From an uncultured SAR116 cluster alpha proteobacterium (lineage in GTDB: Bacteria > Pseudomonadota > Alphaproteobacteria > Puniceispirillales > Marisalimonadaceae), in contig CACJQK010000008.1 in NCBI GenBank assembly GCA_902595515.1, forward strand, positions 1-58,864: a stretch of DNA of 58,864 nucleotides. Reading direction: 5' to 3'. A program made the position numbers and the translations under genes. Below the pieces are notes generated by a model. It was not told where the DNA came from, searched no databases, and saw only the letters and a list, made by a program, of their open reading frames with translations. Shown here in pieces: positions 48,393-57,326 of the stretch (positions within the stretch are counted from its first letter, which is position 1; each line of letters begins with the position of its first letter).

Positions 48393-51362
48393 TTAGTAAA
48401 TTATATTTTGATCTAGAAATTTGGCTAAGTGAATAGCCTCTCTATTAATACCATCTTTAATTTGACATCTACAAGATGTCCCATCAGCAATTATAATGGT
48501 TTCACCTTTATTTTTATTAATTGCTGGAAAAAGTTTTTCATTGGCCATCTTCATTGAAATATCATATGTATCCTTGTCATAACCAAAAGAACCTGCCATT
48601 CCACAACAGCTTGTTTCAATTGTTTCAACTTCAGCACCTTTAATGTTTTTTAATATAATTTCAATTGGTTTTACGACATCAAAAGCTTTTTGATGACAGT
48701 GACCATGAAGTAAGACTTTTTTAGTTAAATTTTTGAATTTTAATTCTTCACTATGCTTTAACAGCAACTCTTCAAATGTATATGAATTGTTTTTTAAATA
48801 TTCGGTTTCTTTATTTTTTATAATGTTGGGTATTTCGTCTCTAAATGAAAGAATACAAGAAGGTTCTAAGCCAACAACAGATATCCCATTTTTGAGATAA
48901 GGCCTATATGTCTCCAATATATTTAATACCTCTTTTTTTGCATGATCAATTAGTCCATTAGTTAGATATGTTCTACCACAGCAAAGAACTTTACTTGAAT
49001 TTTCTAAAGTTGGAATGAAAGGGAAGTATCCCGCTTTTTTTAAAACTTTGATTGCTGATCTAACGTTATCAGGTTCATAATATCGGTTAAATGTATCTAC
49101 AAATAAAATCACAGGAATAGAATTTTTATTTGTATTTAAATGCCTTGGTAACTCATTATCCTTAAAATAATCTTGTCTCCATCTTGGAAGAGGTCTTTTA
49201 GCAGTGAAACCTAAAAATATCTCACTCAGCTTTGCTAATCCAGGCAACCTATCTCTTAAATTAAAAATAAAAGAAAATTTTGATGCAATTGACGCATAGT
49301 ATGGAAGAAATGCAACAAGTTTGCTTTTAATGTCTAATCCAATTTTTTTTGCTCTTAGATTCAAAATTTCAATTTTCATTTTAGACATATCAACACCAGT
49401 TGGGCATTCACGTTTGCATGCTTTACAAGAAACACAAAGCTTCATAGTGTCATTCATTTTTTCACTTGATAAGGCATCTTCACCTAACTGTCCTGTAAGA
49501 GCTAATCTAAGAGAATTTGCTCTTCCTCTTGTGGAGTCTCTTTCGTCTTTTGTTACTCTAAAAGAAGGACACATAACTCCACCATCTAATTTTCTACATG
49601 AACCATTGTTATTGCACATTTCTATGGCTCCTTGAAAACCTCCGCTTGAACCTGTCCAAGAAGACCAATCTAATATAGTATCAATATTTTCAGCATTATA
49701 AGATGGCGCATATCTGAAGTAATCCCTTGCATCTAATTTTGGGGCATCCACAATCTTTCCTGGATTGAAGATATTAAAAGGGTCAAAAGAATTTTTAATA
49801 ATTTTAAATATATTAGTCATTTTTTTTCCAAACATCACCTCATTAAATTCAGAACGTGCTATGCCATCGCCATGCTCACCTGAATATGAACCTTTAAATC
49901 TCTTTACTAAGCTACTTGTTTCATTGGCAATATTTCTCATTTTATCAACATCATCCTGAATTTTCATATTCAGAACAGGCCTAACATGCAAACAACCAAC
50001 AGACGCATGAGCGTACCAGGTGCCTTTAACATTGTATTTATCAAATATTTTATTTAGTCCGTCTGTATATTTAGCTAAATCTCTTAGTTCAACAGCGCAA
50101 TCTTCAATGAAGGAGACAGGTTTTGCTTCATTTTTCATTGACATCATTATGTTTAAACCAGATTTTCTCATTTCGCTTACTTTAGATTGGAGGTTACTGT
50201 CGATTACATCAATAACTCCTCCAAATTTTATTCCTCTATTCCAAGCATATCCTAGGTCACCCATCAGCTGATGAAGTTTTTTTAATCTTCTATGATTTTC
50301 ATCCATATTCTCCTCAGCAAATTCAACAAGAAGTAGAGATTTTGGATTTCCTTTTACAACGGCGTCTACAGTTGGTTTAAAAATATCAATTTTTTGAGCT
50401 AGATTTATCATAGTGTCATCTACTAACTCAACAGCTACCGGATCTAAGGGAACAATATGTTGCGCCGCATCCATCGCTTCATAAAATGATGGGAAATGAC
50501 AAACCCCCATTATTTTTTTTGATGGAAGAGGGGATAATTTTAGAGTAATTGCAGTTGAATAAGCTAACGTCCCCTCTGATCCAACTAACAAATGAGATAA
50601 GTTAATTCCATCACCTATTTTCCCATTTGGTCTATTTGCCATAGAATCTGGAAGTAGGGCGTCAATATTATAACCTCCAACTCTTCTCAAGACTTTTGGG
50701 AATTTTGACATAATTTCTTCTTTATTCGTTTCAGCAAGTTCTAAAAGTTTTTTAATAATTTCATATGCTTTACTTTTACTAAAATTAATATGGTTACCAT
50801 TTATTTTGCCAAAATTATAAAATGATCCGTCATACAAAATAGCCTCAATATCAATAACGTTGTCTCTCATCATTCCATATCTAATTGATCTACCACCGCA
50901 ACTGTTATTACCCGTCATCCCACCAATAGTTGCTCTACTTGAGGTTGAAACATCTACCGGAAACCACAAACCATATGGTTTTAAAAACCGATTAAGCTCA
51001 TCCAACACAATTCCAGGCTGAACAACACACGTCATGCTTTCTTTGTTAAATTCCAAAACTTTGTTAAGATATTTCGAATTGTCGATAACTATTGCATTAT
51101 TAACAGTTTGACCACATTGAGAGGTGCCACCACCACGTGCTAGTACTGGAACCTTGCTTTCTCTAGCATAATTTATAGTTTCAACTAGATCTGCATTTGA
51201 TTTAGGTATTAAAACTCCGTAAGGCATCATTTGATATATCGATGCATCAGTAGCATATCTTCCTTTATTAAAGTTATCATAGTAAACTTCGGCAGAAGTT
51301 TTTCTTTCTAAAGTGTTAAGTAATTGATCGATATGACCATCTGGCATTAAAATAACCTTCAA
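48393..51362 (-). CDS. FAD-linked oxidase with C-terminal Fe-S/CCG domains (YdiJ-like D-2-hydroxyacid dehydrogenase)
   Basis: A 989-aa fusion: FAD-binding type-4 domain (about residues 35-230, with LARGGGTSQCGQTVNN and TIGGMTGNNSCGGRS), FAD-linked oxidase C-terminal domain (about 250-540, with SGEHGDGIARSEF), then two 4Fe-4S cysteine groups (CNNNGSCRKLDGG about 585 and CVSCKACKRECP about 640-652). The last part is a GlpC-like CCG region with VLCCGRTYL, HGHCHQKAF and ETSCCGMAGSFG. This is the layout of the YdiJ family, reported to oxidise D-2-hydroxyglutarate or D-lactate and pass electrons to the quinone pool. Start ATG with AAGG upstream. Divergent from serine-glyoxylate aminotransferase with a 101-bp promoter region. 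Confidence 0.88.
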   Translation of the reverse strand: MKVILMPDGHIDQLLNTLERKTSAEVYYDNFNKGRYATDASIYQMMPYGVLIPKSNADLVETINYARESKVPVLARGGGTSQCGQTVNNAIVIDNSKYLNKVLEFNKESMTCVVQPGIVLDELNRFLKPYGLWFPVDVSTSSRATIGGMTGNNSCGGRSIRYGMMRDNVIDIEAILYDGSFYNFGKINGNHINFSKSKAYEIIKKLLELAETNKEEIMSKFPKVLRRVGGYNIDALLPDSMANRPNGKIGDGINLSHLLVGSEGTLAYSTAITLKLSPLPSKKIMGVCHFPSFYEAMDAAQHIVPLDPVAVELVDDTMINLAQKIDIFKPTVDAVVKGNPKSLLLVEFAEENMDENHRRLKKLHQLMGDLGYAWNRGIKFGGVIDVIDSNLQSKVSEMRKSGLNIMMSMKNEAKPVSFIEDCAVELRDLAKYTDGLNKIFDKYNVKGTWYAHASVGCLHVRPVLNMKIQDDVDKMRNIANETSSLVKRFKGSYSGEHGDGIARSEFNEVMFGKKMTNIFKIIKNSFDPFNIFNPGKIVDAPKLDARDYFRYAPSYNAENIDTILDWSSWTGSSGGFQGAIEMCNNNGSCRKLDGGVMCPSFRVTKDERDSTRGRANSLRLALTGQLGEDALSSEKMNDTMKLCVSCKACKRECPTGVDMSKMKIEILNLRAKKIGLDIKSKLVAFLPYYASIASKFSFIFNLRDRLPGLAKLSEIFLGFTAKRPLPRWRQDYFKDNELPRHLNTNKNSIPVILFVDTFNRYYEPDNVRSAIKVLKKAGYFPFIPTLENSSKVLCCGRTYLTNGLIDHAKKEVLNILETYRPYLKNGISVVGLEPSCILSFRDEIPNIIKNKETEYLKNNSYTFEELLLKHSEELKFKNLTKKVLLHGHCHQKAFDVVKPIEIILKNIKGAEVETIETSCCGMAGSFGYDKDTYDISMKMANEKLFPAINKNKGETIIIADGTSCRCQIKDGINREAIHLAKFLDQNIIY

Positions 51363-51463
51363 TGAGAAATAAAATAGAAATTAATTTAATTAAGTGTATA
51401 ACTAATAAAACATATTCTCAATATATTCAAATAAAGATAATTTTTTTTAATTAGGATTTATTA

Positions 51464-52636
51464 ATGAGTAAAAAATATATGTCAGGAAGACATTTTCTTC
51501 AGTTACCGGGACCTTCTAATGTTCCAGATAGAATTTTGCGTGCAATGGATTATCCTACTATAGATCATAGAGGGCCTGAGTTTTCTGATCTAGCTATTGA
51601 ATGTCTTGAAGGAATTAAGACAATTTTTAAAACTAAATCTAATGTAATTATTTATCCCGCTTCAGGAACTGGCGCATGGGAAGCGGCACTAGTTAATACA
51701 ATTAGAGAAAATGAATTAGTTCTTATGGTTGAAACAGGACATTTTGCATCTTTATGGAATAAAATGGCATTAAGGCTTGGAATAAGAACTGAGTTTTTGG
51801 AGACAGATTGGAGAAGGGGTGTTGTACCAGAAAAACTTTTAGATAGATTGCAAAAGGATACAAAAAACCAAATTAAAGCAGTGTGCGTAGTTCATAATGA
51901 AACATCAACTGGTTGTGCTTCAAGAATTGAAGAAGTAAGGAAGGCATTGAATTCGGCTAATCATGATGCTTTACTGATGGTTGACACTATTTCAGGTTTA
52001 GCATCCATGGAGTATAAACATGATGAATGGGGTGTTGATATTACAGTTTCTGGATCTCAAAAAGGGCTTATGTTACCACCTGGGTTATCTTTTAATGCAA
52101 TATCAGATAAAGCAATAAGAATAGCTAAAAGTTCAGGCATGCGAAGATCATATTGGGATTGGGAAGAACAAATTGAAGCGAACAAATCAGGTTCTTTTCC
52201 CTATACACCTGCAACTAATCTATTATACGGATTAAAAGAGGCGATTAATATGCTTCACGAAGAGGGACTTGATAATGTTTTTAAGAGACATGAAAAACAC
52301 GCAATAGCAACAAGAGCTGCTGTCCAAGCCTGGGGTTTTGAGAATGTATGTAAAGAAGAAAGGGATTTCTCAAATGTTTTAACAGCAGTGATGTTACCTG
52401 AGAACCATAATGCTGATAATCTTAGAAGAATAATCTTAGAAAATTTCAATATGTCTCTAGGTGGTGGATTGTCAAAACTTGCAGGAAAAGTTTTTAGAAT
52501 AGGTCATCTTGGTGATTTCAATGATTTGATGCTGATGGGTACTTTAAATGGAATAGAAATGGGTTTTGAAATGGCTGGTATACCTTATCAAAAGGGTGGA
52601 ATTACCAAAGCAACTGAGATCTTGGTTAAGAAATAA
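51464..52636 (+). CDS. Serine-glyoxylate aminotransferase (class V)
   Basis: PLP enzyme that moves the amino group of serine to glyoxylate, giving glycine and hydroxypyruvate, 390 aa. The PLP lysine is Lys200 in SGSQKGLMLPPGL. Family stretches are LQLPGPSNVPDRIL at the N-terminus, DHRGPEF, IYPASGTGAWEAAL, VHNETSTG and YTPATNLLYGL. The purine pathway in this window ends in glyoxylate, so this gene would feed that carbon into glycine and serine metabolism; the serine cycle or photorespiration-like salvage are alternatives. It has its own start region, divergent from the FAD/Fe-S gene. Confidence 0.92.
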   Translation: MSKKYMSGRHFLQLPGPSNVPDRILRAMDYPTIDHRGPEFSDLAIECLEGIKTIFKTKSNVIIYPASGTGAWEAALVNTIRENELVLMVETGHFASLWNKMALRLGIRTEFLETDWRRGVVPEKLLDRLQKDTKNQIKAVCVVHNETSTGCASRIEEVRKALNSANHDALLMVDTISGLASMEYKHDEWGVDITVSGSQKGLMLPPGLSFNAISDKAIRIAKSSGMRRSYWDWEEQIEANKSGSFPYTPATNLLYGLKEAINMLHEEGLDNVFKRHEKHAIATRAAVQAWGFENVCKEERDFSNVLTAVMLPENHNADNLRRIILENFNMSLGGGLSKLAGKVFRIGHLGDFNDLMLMGTLNGIEMGFEMAGIPYQKGGITKATEILVKK

Positions 52637-52720
52637 ATTTCAAATATTTAAGTTTTTAATTTATCATATATGTGTATTAATTAAATTTAAATTAACAATA
52701 TTAAAGAGAGGAATTTGATA

Positions 52721-53704
52721 ATGAATTTTAAATGTTTATCAATTATGACAGTAGGAGCAATATTGCTTTCGGTGTCAGTTTCTGCAAAAGAATTAAGACT
52801 GTCTCATCAATGGTCAACAAAAGATGTCAGACACAAATTTGCACAAATTCTTGCTGATCATGTGGAATCGGCAAATATTGGTTTGAAGATTAAAATCTTT
52901 CCTTCTAAATCACTTTTCAAACCAAAAGAGCAATACAAACCTCTTACAAGAGGTCAATTAGATATGACAGTTTTTCCATTGTCATATGCAGGTGGCCAAC
53001 AACCAGCATATAATTTAACTTTAATGCCTGGTTTAGTTAAGAACCATGATCATGCTGCTAGATTAAATTACTCTCCATTTATGAAAGAAATCCAAAAGAT
53101 AATGGCGGGTGACGACGTTATGGTAATTGTTCACGGATATCTTGCCGGAGGATTTGCTGGTAAAAATAAGTGCATTACTAGTCCAAATGATGTTAAAGGT
53201 TTGCAAACTAGGGCAGCAGGAAAAGCATTCGAAACGATGTTAGTTGGTGCTGGTGCTTCAATAGCTTCAATGCCATCTTCAGCGATCTACAATGCTATGC
53301 AAACTGGTGTTTTGCAAGCTGCAAATACGTCTTCATCATCTTTTGTATCATATAGAATTTATGAGCAAGTAAAATGCTATACACCTGCTGGTAAAACAGC
53401 TTTATGGTTTATGTATCAACCTCTTCTAATGAACAAAACAGTATTTGAAAAATTAAATAAAAATCAGCAAAAAGCGATTATGGATGGGGCAAAAAAAGCT
53501 GAAGCTTATTATCTTGCCGAAGCAAAAAAAGAAGATCAAGCATCTGTGAATGTTTTTAAGAAAAATGGTGTTGAAATAAAAGAAATGTCTGCAGACGAGT
53601 TTAATGCATGGCGTGAAATAGCAAAAGAAACTTCATATAAAAAATTTGTTTCTGGTTATAAAGATGGACAAAGACTATTGGATTTAGCTTTGGCGGTTGA
53701 TTAA
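52721..53704 (+). CDS. TRAP transporter solute-binding protein (DctP type), second system
   Basis: Periplasmic DctP-family binding protein, about 327 aa. Signal peptide at residues 1-22, ending near SVSAKE. The family arginine lies in KGLQTRAAGKAFETM (about 166-180), followed by MPSSAIYNAMQTGVLQAANTS. I start at ATG 52721, since AGAGGA (52707-52712) is 8 nt upstream; the TTG at 52715 would be only 2 nt away. It is followed by a strong hairpin and then the permease genes and malonyl-CoA decarboxylase. Malonate or a related C3-C4 acid is therefore a likely ligand, by inference. Confidence 0.92.
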   Translation: MNFKCLSIMTVGAILLSVSVSAKELRLSHQWSTKDVRHKFAQILADHVESANIGLKIKIFPSKSLFKPKEQYKPLTRGQLDMTVFPLSYAGGQQPAYNLTLMPGLVKNHDHAARLNYSPFMKEIQKIMAGDDVMVIVHGYLAGGFAGKNKCITSPNDVKGLQTRAAGKAFETMLVGAGASIASMPSSAIYNAMQTGVLQAANTSSSSFVSYRIYEQVKCYTPAGKTALWFMYQPLLMNKTVFEKLNKNQQKAIMDGAKKAEAYYLAEAKKEDQASVNVFKKNGVEIKEMSADEFNAWREIAKETSYKKFVSGYKDGQRLLDLALAVD

Positions 53705-53710
53705 TACTCT

Positions 53711-53740
53711 AAAGTGGCAAGTAATACTTGCCACTTTTTT
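53711..53740 (+). terminator. Hairpin between DctP and DctQ genes (partial terminator)
   Basis: Perfect stem AAAGTGGCAAG / CTTGCCACTTT with a 5-nt loop TAATA, followed by a T-run (TTTTTT in total). It lies in the 53-bp gap after the binding-protein stop codon. It has the form of an intrinsic terminator inside an operon, which would let binding protein be made in excess over the permease subunits. Confidence 0.8.
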
Positions 53741-53757
53741 AAATTTTAAACGATATT

Positions 53758-54270
53758 ATGATAGATAATTATATCAATTTCACAAAAAATATTTCTAGAG
53801 TAGCTGGTGTAATTGCTGCATTTATGATTTTAATTGCAGTAATAATAACAGTACAAATGATCTGGGTAAGGTTTGTGTTAAATCTTTCAACCGCTTGGCA
53901 AACTGAAACTGTTATTTATATGATGGTGGGAGCAACGTTAATTGGACTATCTTATATACAACTTTTACGTGGACACGTAAATGTTGATTTGTTACCAACT
54001 TTTATTAAGTCAAAATATAAAAAATCTTTGGCCATTATTACAGGTTTTACAAGTATAATTATAGTAACAATAATGTTTATTTATGGTTTCGATTACTGGT
54101 TTGTTGCTTATGAGAGAAATTGGACTTCTGATACAGTCACAGCAGTTCCATTAAAATTTCCATATGCAGCTTTGCCAATAGGATTTGGTTTGTTTTTAAA
54201 CCAATTAATAGCTGATTTCTTATTGATGATAACTGGAAGAGAAGCTCCTTTTGAAAAAGGAGTAAATTAG
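53758..54270 (+). CDS. TRAP transporter small permease (DctQ), second system
   Basis: DctQ-family membrane subunit, 170 aa, four membrane segments. The core stretch TAWQTETVIYMMVGATLIGL followed by SYIQLLRGHVNVDLLP is typical. It starts 53 bp after the binding-protein gene, behind the hairpin, and its stop is directly followed by the DctM start. Confidence 0.92.
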   Translation: MIDNYINFTKNISRVAGVIAAFMILIAVIITVQMIWVRFVLNLSTAWQTETVIYMMVGATLIGLSYIQLLRGHVNVDLLPTFIKSKYKKSLAIITGFTSIIIVTIMFIYGFDYWFVAYERNWTSDTVTAVPLKFPYAALPIGFGLFLNQLIADFLLMITGREAPFEKGVN

Positions 54271-55587
54271 ATGGATCCATTATCTTTGGGTTTATTAGTT
54301 GCATTCACGACAATTTTAATATTATTTTCAGGCGTTTCCGTTGCTAATGGACTATTAATAGTATCATGTCTTTTCTTATTTTTTTTTGATGGGTTTAGAT
54401 CATTAGAATTAATGCCAGAAATATTTTATGGTCATTTAGATAATTTTGCTCTTCTATCAATTCCAATGTTTATAATTATGGGAGCTGCTATATCTTCCAC
54501 AAGGGCTGGTGCAGATTTATATGAAGCACTAGACAGATGGCTTACTAGGGTCCCTGGAGGTTTGGTAATTTCAAATTTAGGTGCATGTGCACTTTTTGCA
54601 GCAATGTCAGGATCAAGTCCTGCCACGTGTGCTGCAATTGGTAAAATGGGAATACCTGAAATGAAAAAAAGAGGGTATTCTGATGAAGTTGCCTCTGGAT
54701 CAATTGCGGCTGGTGGCACTTTAGGCATATTAATACCACCTTCAGTAACAATGATTGTATATGGGATTTCAACTGAAACCTCTATTGGAAGGCTTTTCTT
54801 AGCAGGTGCACTTCCAGGACTTTTATTAGTATTTCTTTTCATGCTTTGGTCAATATTCTCTACTTGGAAATCAGGAAATATTCAAGCTATGAATAGAAAG
54901 ATTTTCAGTTGGAAAGAACGGTTTGAGATATTGCCCAGAGTTATACCTTTCTTTGCAATTATTATTGGAGTTCTTTATTCTTTGTATGGTGGGGTTGCGA
55001 CCCCATCAGAAACTGCCGCAGTTGGAGCAATATTATGTCTTTTTGTAGCAATAATAATATACAAACTTTGGGCACCTAAATCATTATGGGTAGTCTTAAG
55101 AGACTCCACACGAGAATCCATTATGATACTTTTCATAATAGGAGCTGCAGGTGTTTTTTCTTATATGTTATCTAGTTTGTTTATTACACAGAGTATTGCT
55201 GAGTGGATTGGTACGCTCGAGGTGAACCGATGGATATTGATGTTTACAATTAACATATTCCTTTTAATAGCAGGTTTTTTTCTTCCACCAGTTGCTGTTA
55301 TTGTGATGGCAGCTCCAATTTTATTACCTATAATTTTAAATGCAGGTTTCGACCCATATTGGTTTGCTGTAATTTTAACAATAAATATGGAGATTGGACT
55401 TATTTCTCCACCGGTAGGGTTAAATCTTTATGTAATAAATGGAATAGCACCTGAAATTCCTCTTAATAAAATTCTAAGAGGTTCACTTCCTTTTGTTATG
55501 TGCATGGTAATTGCAATAATATTATTATGTTTTTTTCCTGAAATAGCTACTTGGTTACCAAATTATATGATGGGTGAAGTTTTGTGA
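54271..55587 (+). CDS. TRAP transporter large permease (DctM), second system
   Basis: DctM-family transport subunit, 438 aa, about 12 membrane segments. Recognisable are LTRVPGGLVISNLGACALFAAMSGSSP, the GGTLGILIPPSVTMIVYGI stretch, GGVATPSETAAVGAIL, and LISPPVGLNLYVINGIAP. Starts with ATG directly after the DctQ stop; its own end overlaps the malonyl-CoA decarboxylase start by 4 bp (GTGA). Confidence 0.93.
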   Translation: MDPLSLGLLVAFTTILILFSGVSVANGLLIVSCLFLFFFDGFRSLELMPEIFYGHLDNFALLSIPMFIIMGAAISSTRAGADLYEALDRWLTRVPGGLVISNLGACALFAAMSGSSPATCAAIGKMGIPEMKKRGYSDEVASGSIAAGGTLGILIPPSVTMIVYGISTETSIGRLFLAGALPGLLLVFLFMLWSIFSTWKSGNIQAMNRKIFSWKERFEILPRVIPFFAIIIGVLYSLYGGVATPSETAAVGAILCLFVAIIIYKLWAPKSLWVVLRDSTRESIMILFIIGAAGVFSYMLSSLFITQSIAEWIGTLEVNRWILMFTINIFLLIAGFFLPPVAVIVMAAPILLPIILNAGFDPYWFAVILTINMEIGLISPPVGLNLYVINGIAPEIPLNKILRGSLPFVMCMVIAIILLCFFPEIATWLPNYMMGEVL

Positions 55588-56888
55588 CAAAAATTAAATT
55601 CTTCCAAGGACTACTAAATTCTTTATTTGAAAAACCCAAGATAAATAAGTCTCTAAATTTTTTATTTGAAAAAAAGAAACCTCTTACGACATCAGAATAT
55701 GTTGAGAATGTTGCGTCTGCAAAAGGTGAAGTTTCTGCTCTTGGTCATGCAGAATTATTGATCTCTCATTGTGAACAACTGAATGATAGGGAATTAATTA
55801 ATTTTTTTGAATTGTTACGAAAAAATTACGAAGTTAATTCAGATGATTTGTATTTAGCTACTCAAAACTATAAAAGTGAAAAAACATCTGAAAACTTAGT
55901 TAAATTAATGAAACTATCTGAACCTCTAAGAAGAGATATTTTTACAAGATGCAATGGAATAATAAGAGGGACAATTAGACTTGTAAATTTAAGAAAAAGA
56001 TTACTAGAACTGATTATAAAAAAGGAAGAGTTAAAAGCAGTTGATTATGATTTAGTTTATTTGTTTAAAAATTGGTTTAATAGAGGTTTTTTGATTTTAA
56101 GACCAATTAATTGGGAAACTCCTGCTCACATACTAGAAAAGATTATAGCTTATGAAGCTGTTCACGAAATTAATTCATGGGATGAATTAAGAGCTAGGTT
56201 AGCTCCAAAAGATCGAAGATGTTTTGCTTTTTTTCACCCTGCAATGCAAGATGAACCAATAATATTTGTTGAAGTTGCTTTAACTAAAGAAATACCATCA
56301 AATATTCAAAATGTACTCCAAAAAGAAAGAGTTTTTCTAGAACCTGAGGAATCTAATGTTGCAGTTTTTTATTCAATTTCTAACTGTCAAAAAGGATTAA
56401 CTGGCATTTCCTTTGGTAATTTTTTAATTAAACAAGTTGCTACTGATTTGGGTAATGAATTCAAAAATTTGAAGAGTTTTGTAACTTTATCCCCAATTCC
56501 TGGTTTTAGAAAGTGGATGAGAAATAAATACCCTAAATTGGATTTGAAAATAGAGAAAATTAAAAAATCAGATCAATTATCAAAAATAAAAGATGATTTA
56601 TTAACCTGTTTAGGTGAATATTTATTTAAATCGGAAAGGTCTGATAAAATGCCAAATGATCCAGTTGCAAGGTTTCATCTAGGAAATGGTGCGTCGCTGG
56701 AACAAATAAACTTTCTTGGAGATATTTCACCAAAAGGTATAGAATTATCTGGAGGATTGATGGTAAATTATTTATATGATCTTGAAAAAGTAGAGCAAAA
56801 TCATGAAATATTTGTATCTGAAAAAAAAATTAACATTTCAAAAAATGCAAAAAACAGTTTAATGAGATATTATAAAGAATTCGAATAA
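55584..56888 (+). CDS. Malonyl-CoA decarboxylase
   Basis: Converts malonyl-CoA to acetyl-CoA and CO2, 434 aa. The N-terminal helical part contains RDIFTRCNGIIRGT (about 117-130). The catalytic GNAT-like domain has CFAFFHPAMQDEPIIFVEVA, the serine in VFYSISNCQKGL (about 261-272), GNFLIKQV, SPIPGFRKW, and the catalytic His365 in ARFHLGNGA, followed by GLMVNYLYDLEKVE. The GTG start overlaps the TRAP permease stop by 4 bp, which ties it to the transporter. In rhizobia malonate TRAP genes (MatPQM) are near malonate genes, so malonate use is plausible. MatB (malonyl-CoA synthetase) is not in the window, so malonyl-CoA must come from an enzyme elsewhere. Confidence 0.92.
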   Translation: MTKIKFFQGLLNSLFEKPKINKSLNFLFEKKKPLTTSEYVENVASAKGEVSALGHAELLISHCEQLNDRELINFFELLRKNYEVNSDDLYLATQNYKSEKTSENLVKLMKLSEPLRRDIFTRCNGIIRGTIRLVNLRKRLLELIIKKEELKAVDYDLVYLFKNWFNRGFLILRPINWETPAHILEKIIAYEAVHEINSWDELRARLAPKDRRCFAFFHPAMQDEPIIFVEVALTKEIPSNIQNVLQKERVFLEPEESNVAVFYSISNCQKGLTGISFGNFLIKQVATDLGNEFKNLKSFVTLSPIPGFRKWMRNKYPKLDLKIEKIKKSDQLSKIKDDLLTCLGEYLFKSERSDKMPNDPVARFHLGNGASLEQINFLGDISPKGIELSGGLMVNYLYDLEKVEQNHEIFVSEKKINISKNAKNSLMRYYKEFE

Positions 56889-56908
56889 TTTAATTATGAA
56901 GGAAAAAA

Positions 56909-57289
56909 ATGTTTAAATATATTTTAATCTTACTTTCAATGATTTTGTTTTCTGTAAATACTTATGCAAAAGAAACAAAGTATAGTTGTAAACCTAAAAG
57001 TGCGGCGGCAGTAAGATCAAATGGAATACAAGTTTTTAAAATAAGTGGTAAAGAAAAGCCCGTGGAAATTACCATAAAAGATGGCGAAGGATTAAAATCT
57101 GGTTATTTTATAGTTAATAAATCAAGGTATGAAATATTAGATCTAGGCACCGGTAAAGCTTACGCTTTTGATAGAAATGAACCTTGGACACATATACAAG
57201 ATATTTTTTTTCTTGATAATAATATTTTGTCATTTATTTTGGCAGCAAATGCCTCAATTACAAGATATTTATGTGATGAAATAAAGTAA
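56909..57289 (+). CDS. Small secreted protein of unknown function
   Basis: A 126-aa protein with a signal peptide (MFKYILILLSMILFSVNTYA, cleavage near residue 20) and two cysteines, one near the new N-terminus (Cys27) and one near the C-terminus (Cys122), which could form a disulfide. The rest is beta-rich with no membrane segment or known motif. It follows the malonyl-CoA decarboxylase gene by 20 bp with a GAAGGA ribosome site. I do not recognise the family. Periplasmic or extracellular location is inferred. Confidence 0.75.
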   Translation: MFKYILILLSMILFSVNTYAKETKYSCKPKSAAAVRSNGIQVFKISGKEKPVEITIKDGEGLKSGYFIVNKSRYEILDLGTGKAYAFDRNEPWTHIQDIFFLDNNILSFILAANASITRYLCDEIK

Positions 57290-57326
57290 TTAAATAAAGA
57301 ACTTTATAAGCTAACTAAGAGCTGAA

